The notes under the pieces are model-generated. The model was not told where the DNA came from. It did not search any database and saw only the letters and a list, made by a program, of their open reading frames with translations. Shown in pieces: positions 52,630 to 63,895 of a stretch of 64,000 nucleotides of DNA. Origin of the DNA: Perca fluviatilis (Eukaryota > Chordata > Actinopteri > Perciformes > Percidae); the NCBI RefSeq assembly GCF_010015445.1, contig NC_053121.1, positions 32,315,934-32,379,933 of the forward strand. The letters are read 5' to 3'. The translations under genes and the position numbers were made by a program. The first letter of the stretch is position 1; each line of letters opens with the position of its first letter.

Positions 52630-53160
52630 TGAGGAGATGTTTGCTGTGACAAAAAGAGTTGTGAGGACTATGGTTAACTGCTCCTCAGATCTATGGATGG
52701 TAAATTGAGACAGCTAGTTAGACTACCTGTCCAGTCTGAGTTTTATATTGCACGACTTGTTCAACGACTTGTTCCACCAAAACGAGTCCCTTCCTGAGGC
52801 TATTTTGCAGAGGCACCGTGCTCCGTCCGGCGCTTTGAGCCGCCCAAGACGATTGTGATTGGATCATAGAAATGCTAATAAACCAGAGCACTTTTTCTCC
52901 CATCCCTGCTGTGTGGACTCGCCAGACCATCCTCCGCAGCGCTGTGGAGGAAGTTTGGGCAATGCAATGACTACTTTGGCCTAGACTGAAATATCTCCAC
53001 AGCTGGGTTGCCCTGGTACCCAGAGGATAAATCCCCATGACTTAGGTAATCCTCTGACTCTTGATAAAGTACGACCAGCAGGCCAAAGTTGTCACTTATC
53101 CAGTGAAATATCTCAACATCTACCAGATGGATTTACACAACATTACATACTTCATTTCTA
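52630..53160. mobile_element. fish dispersed repeat family fragments, copy 2
   Basis: The 52,650-52,965 part (GAGGACTATGGTTAACTGCT, GACGATTGTGATTGG, AATAAACCAGAGCACTTTTT) is the same family as 63,680-63,895. The 52,970-53,150 part (CTGGGTTGCCCTGGTACCCA, AAATATCTCAACATCTACCA) matches the fragment at 51,740-51,820 and the short piece at 28,715. Confidence 0.65.
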
Positions 53161-54711
53161 TAGCTGCTTTGGTTTATCAATAACGTTGCCAGCGGATGAA
53201 AGTATTAATCAAACCAACAGAATGACTTATTGAATGAATGAATGAAATAATTAATAAAAATAGGAAGGAATGAATGGCCTGAATAAATACTCTCCATCGA
53301 CACATAAGTCAAGCACCTCTGCTGCTGTTAGCTAATGGTATCACTACGGTTTCTGTTCTCAAAATCTACACACATTTCTCATTGTAAATTCATAACCCCT
53401 CCTGAATAATTGATTCTAAATCAACACAAAAAGGCATCTCACAGCTACATGTCATCTCCAGAAATCTAGGACATGGAAATCGATTTGTGAACACTGTAAT
53501 GCCGTTCATACAGTTTGTGCATCATTAATGACAGATCTGCTAAAGGAGATGATAGAGGTGAGTGATGCTGTGTTCCTCTACCTGTGCACAGGACTGAGTT
53601 TAAAAATATCATCCCGCTGTGTTATATAACCACCACAGAACAAGTTATCGGCATCACTCTGCATTCCTGTTCTCCTTTTTGACGACTCCTTCAGTTTCAG
53701 AGTTAGTTTTTTTTTTTCTCCAAATGCTTTATACTCATACTTATACTTTCGCTGACATGAAAATGGTGGTGTCTTTGTGTATGCAAAGCAATGACAGCGT
53801 CATGTGTCTTTGCTTCCTAAAATTACTTACTTACATTGGTACATGTATGAACAGACTTAATTTGATTCAGCTTTGGATGCACAGAGTGAGCAAATGGATG
53901 CATTAATAAATGTATCATGTAGTCATTCATTTGCTTGAGTCTTTGAAGCTTCATTTTTAACACTGGCATCCAAATTCAGAATAAACATTTGCATGCTGTG
54001 AAGCGTTTTGTTTTTGTTTGCACGTCTATTCATTCTGTTTAAACTCGGTATTTATACACAGTTGTAGATGAAGATTAGGCTACGCTAATATTATTAGTAT
54101 TATAGTATTTGTGGAATTAGATTACAGTGGTCGGATTGTTTCAAATTTGTGTGATCCAAACATTTCCAATACCTCCAGGGCGTTGTTTCTGTCGTAATAA
54201 TAATGTTTCTGTTGGCCTAAAGTCACAATTATTATTTCATCATTTGTTATGCCCTTATTGGATTAGCCTGCTACCCATGTGTACTTATGTAGTGAAAAAC
54301 TAGTTATATTCATTAGAAAGTTGATTCAATACAGTTTTTATTTACTAATATAATCCAAAGAATCACTTTTGTATGGTGATGACATCATGAAATATGACGA
54401 AAAATGTGTCTATAGCATTTATCTTACTTAAGATAGACAGTACATGGGTCATCACATACATAAAAGTGCCATTCACATGTAATTAAAGACATTACAATAA
54501 CACAGTTTACATGTAACTTCAAAGGTTTTGTCAGTTCTTAAATACTATTCAATACCTAAAATTGCCATTTACATGCAATTGAAATGACATTCACAATAGT
54601 GCTATTTACATGTAATTTCAAATGTTAATTTTAATTTAATATTTTAATTAAAACTTCCCATTGTCATACCCATTTTTAGATTACCTGCTACCCAACTTAC
54701 AGACAGTACAG

Positions 54712-54746
<35 letters not shown>

Positions 54747-55664
54747 TATAAATAAAGGAGTCAATATATACATTCAAATGAAATAAACAGTAGTAAAATA
54801 AAGTGGCTTTGATATTTGCACTGTTTAGTTCTCCATCAGAATAAAAACCCAAAACTGAATCCCAGGTTTACTTGGTTTATGTGTAACTGCAAACAAACCC
54901 GCCGCCTGTATGACACAGAACTGCCATTAAAAGTCTGTGTACTCTGCCATAAAAATGTTGTAGTACCACAATCTGTGGAAAGAATTTGTCATTAAATGGG
55001 ATTCTGTGAAATGAAACAAAGGAAAGTTTCTTTTTTGTTGTCTGTTTTGAACATTTGTTGACCTCCCCTCAACATCTCTTCCAGTGTTTATGGAGAAGCT
55101 TGTCAGCGTGATTTTATGACCATGGGGCTGGTTGTTTAAAGGACACACACTCTCCGCTGAGGCTGCAGTTTGTATTTGTGGAGGCCATAAAGTCAATTAG
55201 TGTGAGGTCTCACCAGGCTTTCCTGTTTATTGTACTTCCTGTTTGAGTGATCCGACACACTGATGCAAAGACTTGTGGAATATCATCAGATCTGTATCAA
55301 GTACTATATTTGCACATCATTATTTTAACCATCTTTCAACTATACAGAGTCAGAGCATTCTGATTATTTCATATTTGATGTCAGATATTTTTACACTCCC
55401 ACCAATGTTGTGCAGTTTTTCTTGTTTGAAGTAAACGAGTGTCAGCATCGTTGAACAACAGATGAAGATAGATGCATCCAGAAATCTCTTGAAATTGGGT
55501 GAATTGTAACAGAAACTGTTTACTGTAAAAATCACCCAAATTCAGTTTTGCTTCAAAGTATAACAATTTAGGACTCAATAACAGGCTGAAAACAGAATGT
55601 TTTTTGCAGATTAATAACTTCCTCTAAAGTGGGTTATAGCCCAATGTGGACTTAAACCGACGAC
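53161..55664. other. intergenic, degenerate direct repeats and a TA tract
   Basis: A (TA)n tract lies at about 54,715-54,743. Two related blocks (54,466-54,525 and 54,562-54,622) both carry GTGCCATT/GCCATTTACATG and TTTACATGTAA-type palindromes. No gene recognised. Confidence 0.5.
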
Positions 55665-56616
55665 CAGGGGCGATTTTTAGGATCAGAGCTTTGGGGGTAC
55701 TACGTACATTTACAAATGTTATTCTGTTGTGCTAACTGTGGATTTTAATATAATTTTGGACCATCATGTTATGGGAAACACAGAATTATGTAACTAGAAA
55801 GACACCAACAATTCTGAGAAAACTTACTTTAATGCTGAGCCACATGGCCATTACTACAAAGGTCAGGTGGTATTACAAATAAAATGCTATCATGCAAATA
55901 TTGAATAAATGAAGAAAAAAAAAGCATCAAATTTAAGATTAGGTATTAACAATACATTCATAATAAATAAAGATATAAAGATAAAGATATTTTTGGGCTG
56001 AATAAATAATTATTATAACGTACATAACAAAATAATGCTGGTGACACACTGAAAATGGTTACTATGAGGCCATATAATCACACATTAATGTAAATGGGCT
56101 CTTAGGATCAGTATTTAGTCACATCCAATATCTACAATGCCAAGACATATAGGTAGGCTACCACAGTATGCAGAAACAGAGAAGGGAAAAAAGGTGATAA
56201 TAATATTAACATATTTTCACTCTTTCAATCATTATTTTTTTCACTTGATGCAGAAATGTGAACCTAACTTACCTGACGTGTGTCAGACATGGCTGTAAAT
56301 TACTCCCACGAAAGCCCCAAAAAACAGCTCATTCAGATATCTTAATGTGAGAGTTTAATGGACCCGTCATCATGCCCATTTAGGTTTTAAACAGCTTCGC
56401 CGACTTTGACGGCATGTTACGACCACGTCCCAACATGCTATTGCTTAATGTGGTCGCCACCTACTTGTTCTGCTGGATGTTCAGTTGATACCAGAATCTC
56501 CACTGTGGCTCAAACACTGATCTGCGGAAGCTCGTCAAACACATACTTTTTCTTTTTAACAAGTCTTTTTAGGGGTACCCGGATCAAGTTTTAAAAAAGG
56601 GCTAAAATCGCCGCTG
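55665..56616. mobile_element. hAT-like element with CAGGGGCGATTTT / CAGCGGCGATTTT termini
   Basis: The left end CAGGGGCGATTTTTAGGATC and the inverse of the right end (CAGCGGCGATTTTAGCCC) match over the first 13-14 bases, and both sides carry GGATCA near a GGGGTAC motif. About 950 bp, AT-rich, no transposase. No clear target duplication. Confidence 0.65.
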
Positions 56617-57329
56617 TCGGAGACCCTCCAGGTCAAGTCCCCACAAACTGAGCTACAGACACCTCTGGGGGCAATGGTTACAAGTTGTGAACACAACTGA
56701 CATATCATCATCTTTTAATTTGATAGGGTGAACATATCAGCAAACAGCTTATTTACACCTCCACCAACAGTTGAGGAGCAACATTTGGAGTCGTGTTTCT
56801 GACCACCTGATGACTGTAACTTCAATATTCACTCTCTTTTAGCTCTGATTACTCCTGAGGGCCAATACCAGTCCTTTTAGCTGCTAAATGCTCCACTGTG
56901 TTCACCATGTTTGCTGCTCAGCCAGTAGTGTACAGTGGGGTTGTTAGAGCTTTTTCACTCTGAACTCACTATGAAGCTTCATAAAGCAGGGACGGGTCTG
57001 GGGGCCCAAAATATGATTGGCCCCCCCTGGTGCCATTCTGACAAATTTGATTTCCATTGGATCAGAGTCACTTTGCTGCCTGTTCTGCAAATCCATTACC
57101 ATTACCATTGGTAAATGGATATATACTTTAAACACACATTGTATGGCAACTGTGTACTTTGTTGAAATTTTGAGGACAGTTTACAAGTAGAAACATTAGC
57201 GAAATGACATTGTGTTGTTCTATCCTATCCAATATTTCCTATATTTCTAATTTCTAATTTTCTGTGCTGTATTCTGATAAAATCCCCCCCCCCCTGACTG
57301 ATTATTGGTCCCCCCTTGTGCCATCCCAC

Positions 57330-57950
57330 TTAAAGTGGCCATATTATGCTCATTTTCAGGTTCATAATTGTATTATGAGGTTGTACCAGAATAGGTTTAC
57401 ATGGTTTAATTTTCAAAAAACACCATATTTTTGTTGTACTGCACATTGCTGCAGCTCCTCTTTTCACCCTGTGTGTTCAGATCTCTGTTTTAGCTACAGA
57501 GTGAGGCATCGCACTTCTATCCCATCTTTGTTGGGAGGCGCACATGTGCAGCAGCTAGTTAAGGATCACATCAGCTAGCTGTTTGCTTCTCCAACTTCAG
57601 TCAGTACAAGGCAAGATTAGCCGGGAGACTTCTTCTAAACGAGGGCGAACTTCCAACTTTGCGTGGAATACCTGCAGAACAGGGACATGTATGTAGTTCT
57701 TTTGTAGATTATGGTGAACTAGTGTGTGTTGTAGCAGTGTTTTGCCATTCAGAACGAGCTAGCATCCTATGGTTAGCCACCTCCTTTCGGCTAGTGACGT
57801 AGAAAGCCCTGCAGATTTTGAACATCTCACCCGGAGACTGATGGCAGGACACATTCAGAAACCTGTATCTCACTCAAAACAGCATGGATGTTTTTTTTCT
57901 TCCAAGTTTGTATGCGTGTGGAAGCACCAGAGACACAAAATAACACCCCA
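57330..57950. mobile_element. TTAA-flanked MITE, family A, right-truncated copy
   Basis: Left end TTAAAGTGGCCATATTATGC. The body is collinear with 29,604-30,270, including GCAGATTTTG, GGATTAGCC/AGATTAGCCGGGAGACTTC and CTGCAGAACAGGGACATGTA. Alignment stops near AATAACACCCCAATCGCCCC, and the right terminal repeat (ATAATATGGGCACTTTAA) is missing. Confidence 0.85.
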
Positions 57951-58239
57951 ATCGCCCCTGCCGTAAAGCCGAGTGTAGCTGCAGACTCAGGTGATAGTTC
58001 TCTGTAGGTTTATAGCTGCGAGCGACCGCTTTCACACCGTCACATTGTCATTTCATACATTGATTATAGTCACTTTAAGGATTATTTTATGCTTGAACAC
58101 AATACATGTTTTAAAGTCATATTTCCCAACATGAAGAAGCTATCTGGTTTTCTACTTTGTATTGCCATTTGATATAACAGAACGGCGATATAAAATATAC
58201 CCATCAAATAAACCTTGTTTTGCATATGTTCTGTAAATA

Positions 58240-58560
58240 TCCTGCATTTGTTGTTGCCTCTTCTATGCTGTGGTATGCTGGGGAGGAAGCACTAAGAAGA
58301 GGGATGCTGGGCTACTGGACAGGCTGGTAAGGAAAGCTGGCTCTATTGTGGGCATCACTTCAATATCAGATAAAAGGACCTGAACAAACTGCTCAACATT
58401 TTGGGCAATGACTGTCATCCACTCCACACCACTATCACAAAGCAGAAGAGCATGATCCGCTCAAGACTACGCACACTGCCATGCACAACTGACAGACTGA
58501 GAAAGTCATTTGTCCCCAGGGCCATAAAACTCTAGAATGCTTCACAAAAAGGGAAGAGGA
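58240..58560 (+). mobile_element. LINE (L2-like) reverse-transcriptase C-terminal remnant
   Basis: In one frame the sequence reads GSTKKRDAGLLDRLVRKAGS, the C-terminal tail seen in fish L2-like LINE polymerases. It then continues through degraded sequence (TGACAGACTGAGAAAGTCAT, CCCAGGGCCATAAAACTCT). Frameshifts and stops make it inactive. A matching LINE 3' terminus with a CTAT tail lies at 61,425-61,535, so the element appears split by insertions. Confidence 0.7.
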
Positions 58561-58584
58561 GAGAAAGGGCCTTTTTACAGTGGC

Positions 58585-59037
58585 CACAGCTGACCTGTCG
58601 CGCGCCAATGTGACATCAAAATGATGTCGATCTCGCTGGCACGGCAGGATTTTGAGTGCGCGACCAGAGGTTGTGCACCACTCTATTTTTTTCAGTGGCG
58701 CACAACAAAGCGGAAACAGGAAGCATGGACGAGTTCGCCGACAACCGGATGCCAGGACTCTCAGAGTGACTGCAAGTCTCTCTTGTAAACCTACTGGGTT
58801 AAGATGAGTTCTTTTATGGTGAATGAAAGGTTTGATCTGACGAAGTAGGTCATCGAATCAAATCGAAGCATTGACAGCAATGCTGCTGCCAGTTCTGCCG
58901 CCGCAAAGTCGGTAGCCTTTCCTCATTAGTGCCACCTCTGTTCAGGAGAAGACTGCAACTAGTGTCGCGACCACGCACCAGTATAAATAGTTACGGCGCT
59001 CCCATGACGTCACATTTGCGCACGACAGGTCAGCTAC
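58585..59037. mobile_element. MITE inserted in the LINE remnant
   Basis: The left end CAGCTGACCTGTCGCGCGCC and the inverse of the right end (GTAGCTGACCTGTCGTGCGC) form inverted repeats continuing into TGTGACATCA/TGTGACGTCA. About 450 bp, GC-richer than its surroundings, non-coding. Confidence 0.8.
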
Positions 59038-59313
59038 GGCGAGTATACCGGACGCCGTAGACTTCTCTGCATAGTTTGTCTGCCTCTCCTCCCTCTCCAC
59101 CCCTTCCACTACCTCCTATAACAATAGTTATGTACGGACTGTCCACTGGCCCACTGTTTACTGTTTACACTGTTTACACTGTTTACACTGTTTACTGGCT
59201 ATATTAGTCCATATGCACAACCCCTCTCTCCCTCCCTCCTTCCCCCAGCCTGGACTAAGGTCTAATTTATGGCTTTAATCTTATTACTTCAAACCTCTAA
59301 CCCCCAATTTCCC

Positions 59314-59858
59314 CCGGTTGCGGAGCGGCTCCAGAACGGCTCCAGAACGGCTCCAGAACGACTCCGGAACGGCGGCGGAGTCATTAGGTTTCCATTAAAG
59401 TCAGCGTGTGTATTTCCACTGACAGTAGAACGGCTGCGTTTCGACTGCGTCCCAGCTCCGGTGATCCGCAGCCCTCCGGAGCAGATACGCAGAGCTTCTA
59501 TTTTTGCCGGACGCCGGAGAGCTCCGCAGCAATTCAGCACAATTCAGATTGTGCGGGACAGGAAGTCGAGCACAGAAACGACATAAAACATAAAAAATAA
59601 AATCCACCGTTCTCACGGCGGATCATATTTCCCTGCACTACACCCTGAGAACACAGCACAGAGTTGTTTCCCCTCTACTCCTCTGGATGGAAACAAGCTG
59701 TTTTTGTGGTTCTATTCTACGTGAATTCGCGAGATCTCGTGGGTCCTCGTGATTTCAGCTGTCAGTCATGGCCGCAGCCGTTCCGTAACAAATCCGGACC
59801 TAGTGGGTATTGACGGACGGCGGAGCACGGAGCCGGTCCGCAGCCGTTCCTCAACCGG
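59314..59858. mobile_element. GC-rich MITE with CCGGTTG termini
   Basis: The left end CCGGTTGCGGAGCGGCTCC and the inverse of the right end (CCGGTTGAGGAACGGCTGCG) are inverted repeats. The body is rich in GGAGC and CCGCAGCC motifs. No coding capacity. It sits immediately left of the mnx2-carrying element. Confidence 0.75.
59326..59369. repeat. four tandem copies of an 11-bp unit (CGGCTCCAGAA)
   Basis: Three exact copies and one variant (CGACTCCGGAA) sit just inside the left end of the MITE at 59,314. Confidence 0.93.
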
Positions 59859-59871
59859 TGAAAATTAGGCG

Positions 59872-61406
59872 TAAGAGACCGTTCGGTATTTATGGAATGG
59901 ACCACCGGAGGAAAATAGGGGAGGGTCATGTCTTTTTATTCTTTGTTGAGGGGAGGGTCAGCCAACGTTTTATAGTCTGGGGGGGGGTCACCCAACTTAT
60001 GTATTCATGAAAACAGCAACATTTCAAAGTGGCTGGTTTGGTGCATACTTTTCCATGTAATTCTCTGTCTCGGCCCCCCATCGCTAGCAGATGGGTCTGA
60101 CCCAACAAAAATCGCACCATCCCCCACCCCCATGATGCACCACACCTGACCCTACCCCCACGATCACAGGTAGGCCTATTGTAAACAACGAGCTATTTAA
60201 GCTCTTGCGAATGCGCACAGATTCACAAAATGGATCACAACAAGCTGAGGACGAAAATACGGACCGCTAGCTGGAAGCACAAAAACCGGGTGAGGAAACA
60301 TAAACGTTTAATTTGTGCTGATCCTTCCAGCCTGAGCCTTTTATGAAAAGATAAGGAAAACATATGAGTTTGTGACTGAAGGAGGCTGAAGCATGGCATG
60401 GGTGCCAAGCAAAATACGTTTGTCTTTGTGTGTCTTTGAGTGAAGCCTTCATGGAGAAATAAAAAACGTCCGAATTGACGCCCTGCTTGCTGATGAGACC
60501 AACCGTGTGAGCCGAGACCTCTCCCCTGGTCTGAGCAGCGACAGCCCAGCAGGCAGCCCGAAATCCGGCCGCCGCGCAGACACCCCGTCTCTGCGGGCCG
60601 CACAACTTCAAGGAATAATCCACAAACCGGGTGTCCTAATTCTCCCGCATCCAGGTCTCGCTTCAATTCCCGGCATGTATCATGCCCCTATGTACCCATT
60701 ATCCGCGTTGCGTGGACAGCACCCTGTTTTTGCAAACACCCGGTTTCACACAACTAACACAGACCTACCCAGAGCACCTAAAGGCAGCTGCCATGGCGGG
60801 ATCTCTGCCCCTGGAGCACTGGATCCGTGCCGGTATCATGCCGCGACTATCAGATTACAGCAGTAAGTATATGGTAAAATAAAATGATTTCATAGGCCGA
60901 AAATATCCAGACTTTAAAACACAAGAGAATTAGTACATATACACACATTTAATTTTCCAAACACAGGCACAGATCAAGAGCAGTTTTCCGTTATCAGTTT
61001 TTACAGTTTTTAATGAGCTCTGAAGAACCACTGAGGTGTCGTAAACTCATTGAACACACTAACTGTCAAATAAAACTGCAGTTCATTTTTGTCTTATAGT
61101 GAGTAAATCTACTAAAATGGCCACCATCTTGGTGGAGTGTGATGTGTAAGATGAGAAAGCAGAGGTCAAGTCATGTATGTCATGATTGTAAAAAAAAAAC
61201 AGTGGCTATCTGTACATCTTTGCCAAGCGCAAACCAGTACAGAAGGCATCAATACATTGTTGGGGAGGGTCATGCCTCTTTTCCCAATCATTTTGGAGGG
61301 TCATAGAAAAATGTATTGCTGGCGAAGGGAGGGTCAAGTCTATTTTGACTAAAGATCCCAAAACTCCACTGGTAGCCCCTTAAATAAAAAAACGAATAGT
61401 CCCTAA
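59872..61406. mobile_element. candidate transposon enclosing an mnx2 exon fragment
   Basis: The left edge TAAGAGACCGTTCGG and inverse right edge TTAGGGACTATTCG are diverged inverted repeats. Similarity continues as TATTTATGG...GGACCACCGGAGG against TATTTAAGGGGCTACCAGTG. The subterminal parts (59,905-60,010 and 61,260-61,345) share the motif GGAGGGTCA, in the same orientation on both sides (59,922; 59,953; 61,266; 61,293; 61,329). Between them lies about 1.0 kb of unrelated sequence including the broken mnx2 exon. Both flanks look like pieces of LINE 3' sequence. The boundary call rests on imperfect termini. Confidence 0.5.
60451..60861 (+). pseudogene. mnx2-like: broken first exon of an mnx2-type homeobox gene
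   Basis: MNX proteins are homeodomain transcription factors of motor neurons and pancreas; mnx2 (chicken MNR2 type) persists in fish and birds. The conserved N-terminus appears as ATG GAG AAA then, one frame over, RIDALLADE. After it come RDLSPG, PGMYHAPMYPLSAL, GQHPVFANT and, in a third frame, GFTQLTQTYPEHLKAAAM, AGSLPLEHWIRAG and PRLSDYS. These match the MNX2 exon 1 order. The exon ends at an intact donor, AGCA/GTAAGT (GT at 60862), where MNX genes have intron 1. Lesions: one base is missing in codon 4, making TAA at 60460-60462; one extra C in the CCC run near 60738-60741; and one codon appears missing between GIM and PRL. I searched by eye to 64,000 for the homeobox exons (RRPRTAF, WFQNRRMKWK) and found none. 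It may be a captured fragment or a lost ohnolog; base-level assembly error is the alternative. Confidence 0.8.
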
Positions 61407-61424
61407 TATTGACTGTTGATTTGT

Positions 61425-61463
61425 GTCTATCCTACTTCAATTTCCCCTTGGGGATCAATAAAG

Positions 61464-61535
<72 letters not shown>
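61425..61535 (+). mobile_element. LINE 3' terminus with (CTAT)n tail
   Basis: CAATTTCCCCTTGGGGATCA, then ATAAAGTAT and about 18 CTAT units (61,464-61,535): the standard 3' end of fish L2-like LINEs, whose tail is a short tandem repeat rather than poly-A. Probably the displaced end of the LINE remnant at 58,240. Confidence 0.75.
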
Positions 61536-63569
61536 ATTTTATGTTTCCTTGTGCACCACTGTATATCAACAATGGATAAGGAGAAATTACCAAAACTGGT
61601 CCATACCATTTTCTTACACATTTGCTGAAGCCTGAGTCTGTTGCTCTGGTCAAGGCTGTTGATAACACAAGGTTGTCGTGGGGTTTTTGCTCTGCAGTGA
61701 CCTTGCAACAAATGGCTCAATTATCCGAGGTACCAGCATGCTTCATGCATTCTTTGGTTAACCCCTTGCTGTCACACACAGTCACAAACACGCTCACTCA
61801 AGTGTGCACTGGCCAAGAAGTTCAGAGGTCACCGCACTCTGAGCTGGGGCTCTTAACTTTTCTTCTCTCTCTTCCACTTGGACTAATCTGGTGACTTAAT
61901 GACCGATGCCTTGCAGGAGGAGTTGGCCTGCAGGAGGTTAGAAGAGGGTTAATTGAAGTCATATGCAGTAAAATTTCTCATAAATGCCAGGTAAAGTGTA
62001 TAGAAGCCATAAAATGCATCATAAAGACTTTGCAGTTAAAAAATAAGTTGGATTAAACAAGGGCCTCTTTATACTGTAGAAGCTGGTTTTGGTTCTGTGA
62101 CAGTCAGGGTCAGGGACAGTGAAAACTTGTCTCAGTGTGTGAAAATTGAAATCTGTCCTTTAGTCTTGAAATAAATCCTCAGCCACATTTCAAAGTCCCA
62201 CGATGCAGAGTGTGTGAGATGGAATGTAAAACGAAAATCAATCAGAAATGTTTTTGCTGTTAAAAAGTCTTTTCTCAGCTTCTATTTTGCAGCATTTTCC
62301 TTCAACATGAACTCATTCTGGTTTGCTGCAGTGTTAAATCCAATAACTGCCACAGATTCGTCACTGCCATGTCGATAATAAGCATTTAACATTATCCTAA
62401 TGTTGTATTCATGTTGCATAAGGGAATTAACTAAATGCTTAAAATGCAAATTTAAAGAGTGTTAAATGAGTTGACTGAAACATTTTCTACAATTTGCATA
62501 ATAAGGAAAAACAATCAGAAGTAAATTGCAAACTATGCAACTGAGTAAGTAAGATTAATCTCATACATTCCCTCAAAGAGTTAAACTTAATGCTAAAATT
62601 ATGTTTTTCAACAACTTTAAAAGGTTTGCCAAGAAAAAATGCAATTATTAACCAAATTGTAATCCACAAACTGCCCCTCTCTTCCCTGCAACCCCCTGCC
62701 GTCCACAAATTTAATCTCTGCTTTTAAAGATTTATTATATTTAATATATTTTATTATGCATGTGTTTTGGTCAGTAAAATTGCATTTTTCTTTAACTTTG
62801 GGTCACCAGAGAAAACAGAAATAAAAACCTCAAGTATATATCATTATCATCAATATCATTAAACATCGACTTCAGAGAAAATGTCCTGTTTTATGCACAC
62901 TGCTTGTTCAATGTTCAAACTAGTGATAAAGCACTGTCATTTCTTTTCTTTCATTTCTCTCCTCTTGCCTTGTTCACTTATACTTCTTAACGTCTACTCT
63001 TTGTTAATAATTTCCTAATATGTTTTGTAAGAAATGTATCGCCACTTAGATTACGTTTTTAACGTTATTAGCATATCTGCCGGGTCATAAACTGTTGATA
63101 TTGAACGGATCTGCAAAACATTTTTTATTTTCATTTTCTTTCCTACAATATGTGCTTGTTTCATCTAAAGCAGGACACAACGTTGGTATGGTTATGTTAT
63201 GGCATTCACATCTGCTGGATAACTTTGAAAAAGATTGTGGTCTTGGTAAAATATAAAAAAGCTAAAGATTATATTGCGATGGGATCACACCAGCCACGAC
63301 GCCAAATCGAGCTTTATACTTCCTATCCCCCTACTCCCCCTACAGTTTATCACCTCGCCTTGAGATTCATAACCGGTCATGCCTGTGGTACACATCATTA
63401 TTTTACATGAAAGTATTGGGTGGTCTTCTTTCCACGAAAGACGTGATACTCACTGGTATCTCTTTATCTATACACTCTATATACACACCGACCGGCTTTA
63501 ACTTCATGTCCCACAAGCTCGGTCTGAACTTGCAAAAACTCCTTTTAGTTTAAGTGCATCTAGTCTATA
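61536..63569. other. intergenic, no gene recognised
   Basis: AT-rich. It was inspected for mnx homeobox exons and for repeat boundaries; none was found. Confidence 0.55.
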
Positions 63570-63895
63570 TCTTTGACGTTCCACTTCAGGGATTGTTGTG
63601 GTGCCGCAGGAAATTCCGCCAGATGCATGTCTTTTCGCCAATGTCCGTATCCTTCCTCTTTCTTTGTGTGGGAATTTTAAACTCTGGTGGATTTATGAGG
63701 ACTAACTGCTCCTCAAATTGAGACAGCTAGCTAGACTATCTGTCCAATCTGAGTTTTCTCTCACACAACTATATTTACAGCAGCTCGGTGCCGAGCTTAG
63801 CACCGCCCATGGCGATTGTGATTGGTTTAAAGAAATGCCAATAAACCAGAGCATGTTTTTCTCCCATCCCGGAATGCAGTGGGGACTCAACCCGT
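63570..63895. mobile_element. fish dispersed repeat family, copy 3
   Basis: CACTTCAGGGATTGTTGTGG, GGAAATTCCGCCAGATG, AACTGCTCCTCA, TAGACTATCTGTCCAATCTG, GGCGATTGTGATTGGTTTAA and AATAAACCAGAGCATG appear in the order known for this family. It combines the parts seen separately at 45,850-46,000 and 52,650-52,965. Continues as unresolved sequence to the window end. Confidence 0.65.

Noticed and set aside
59269..59616. Arg/Ser-rich open frames on both strands
   Set aside because: They come from the GC-rich MITE and its 11-bp tandem units.
60235..60666. 143-codon minus-strand frame
   Set aside because: It is antisense to the mnx2-like exon and has no recognisable motif.
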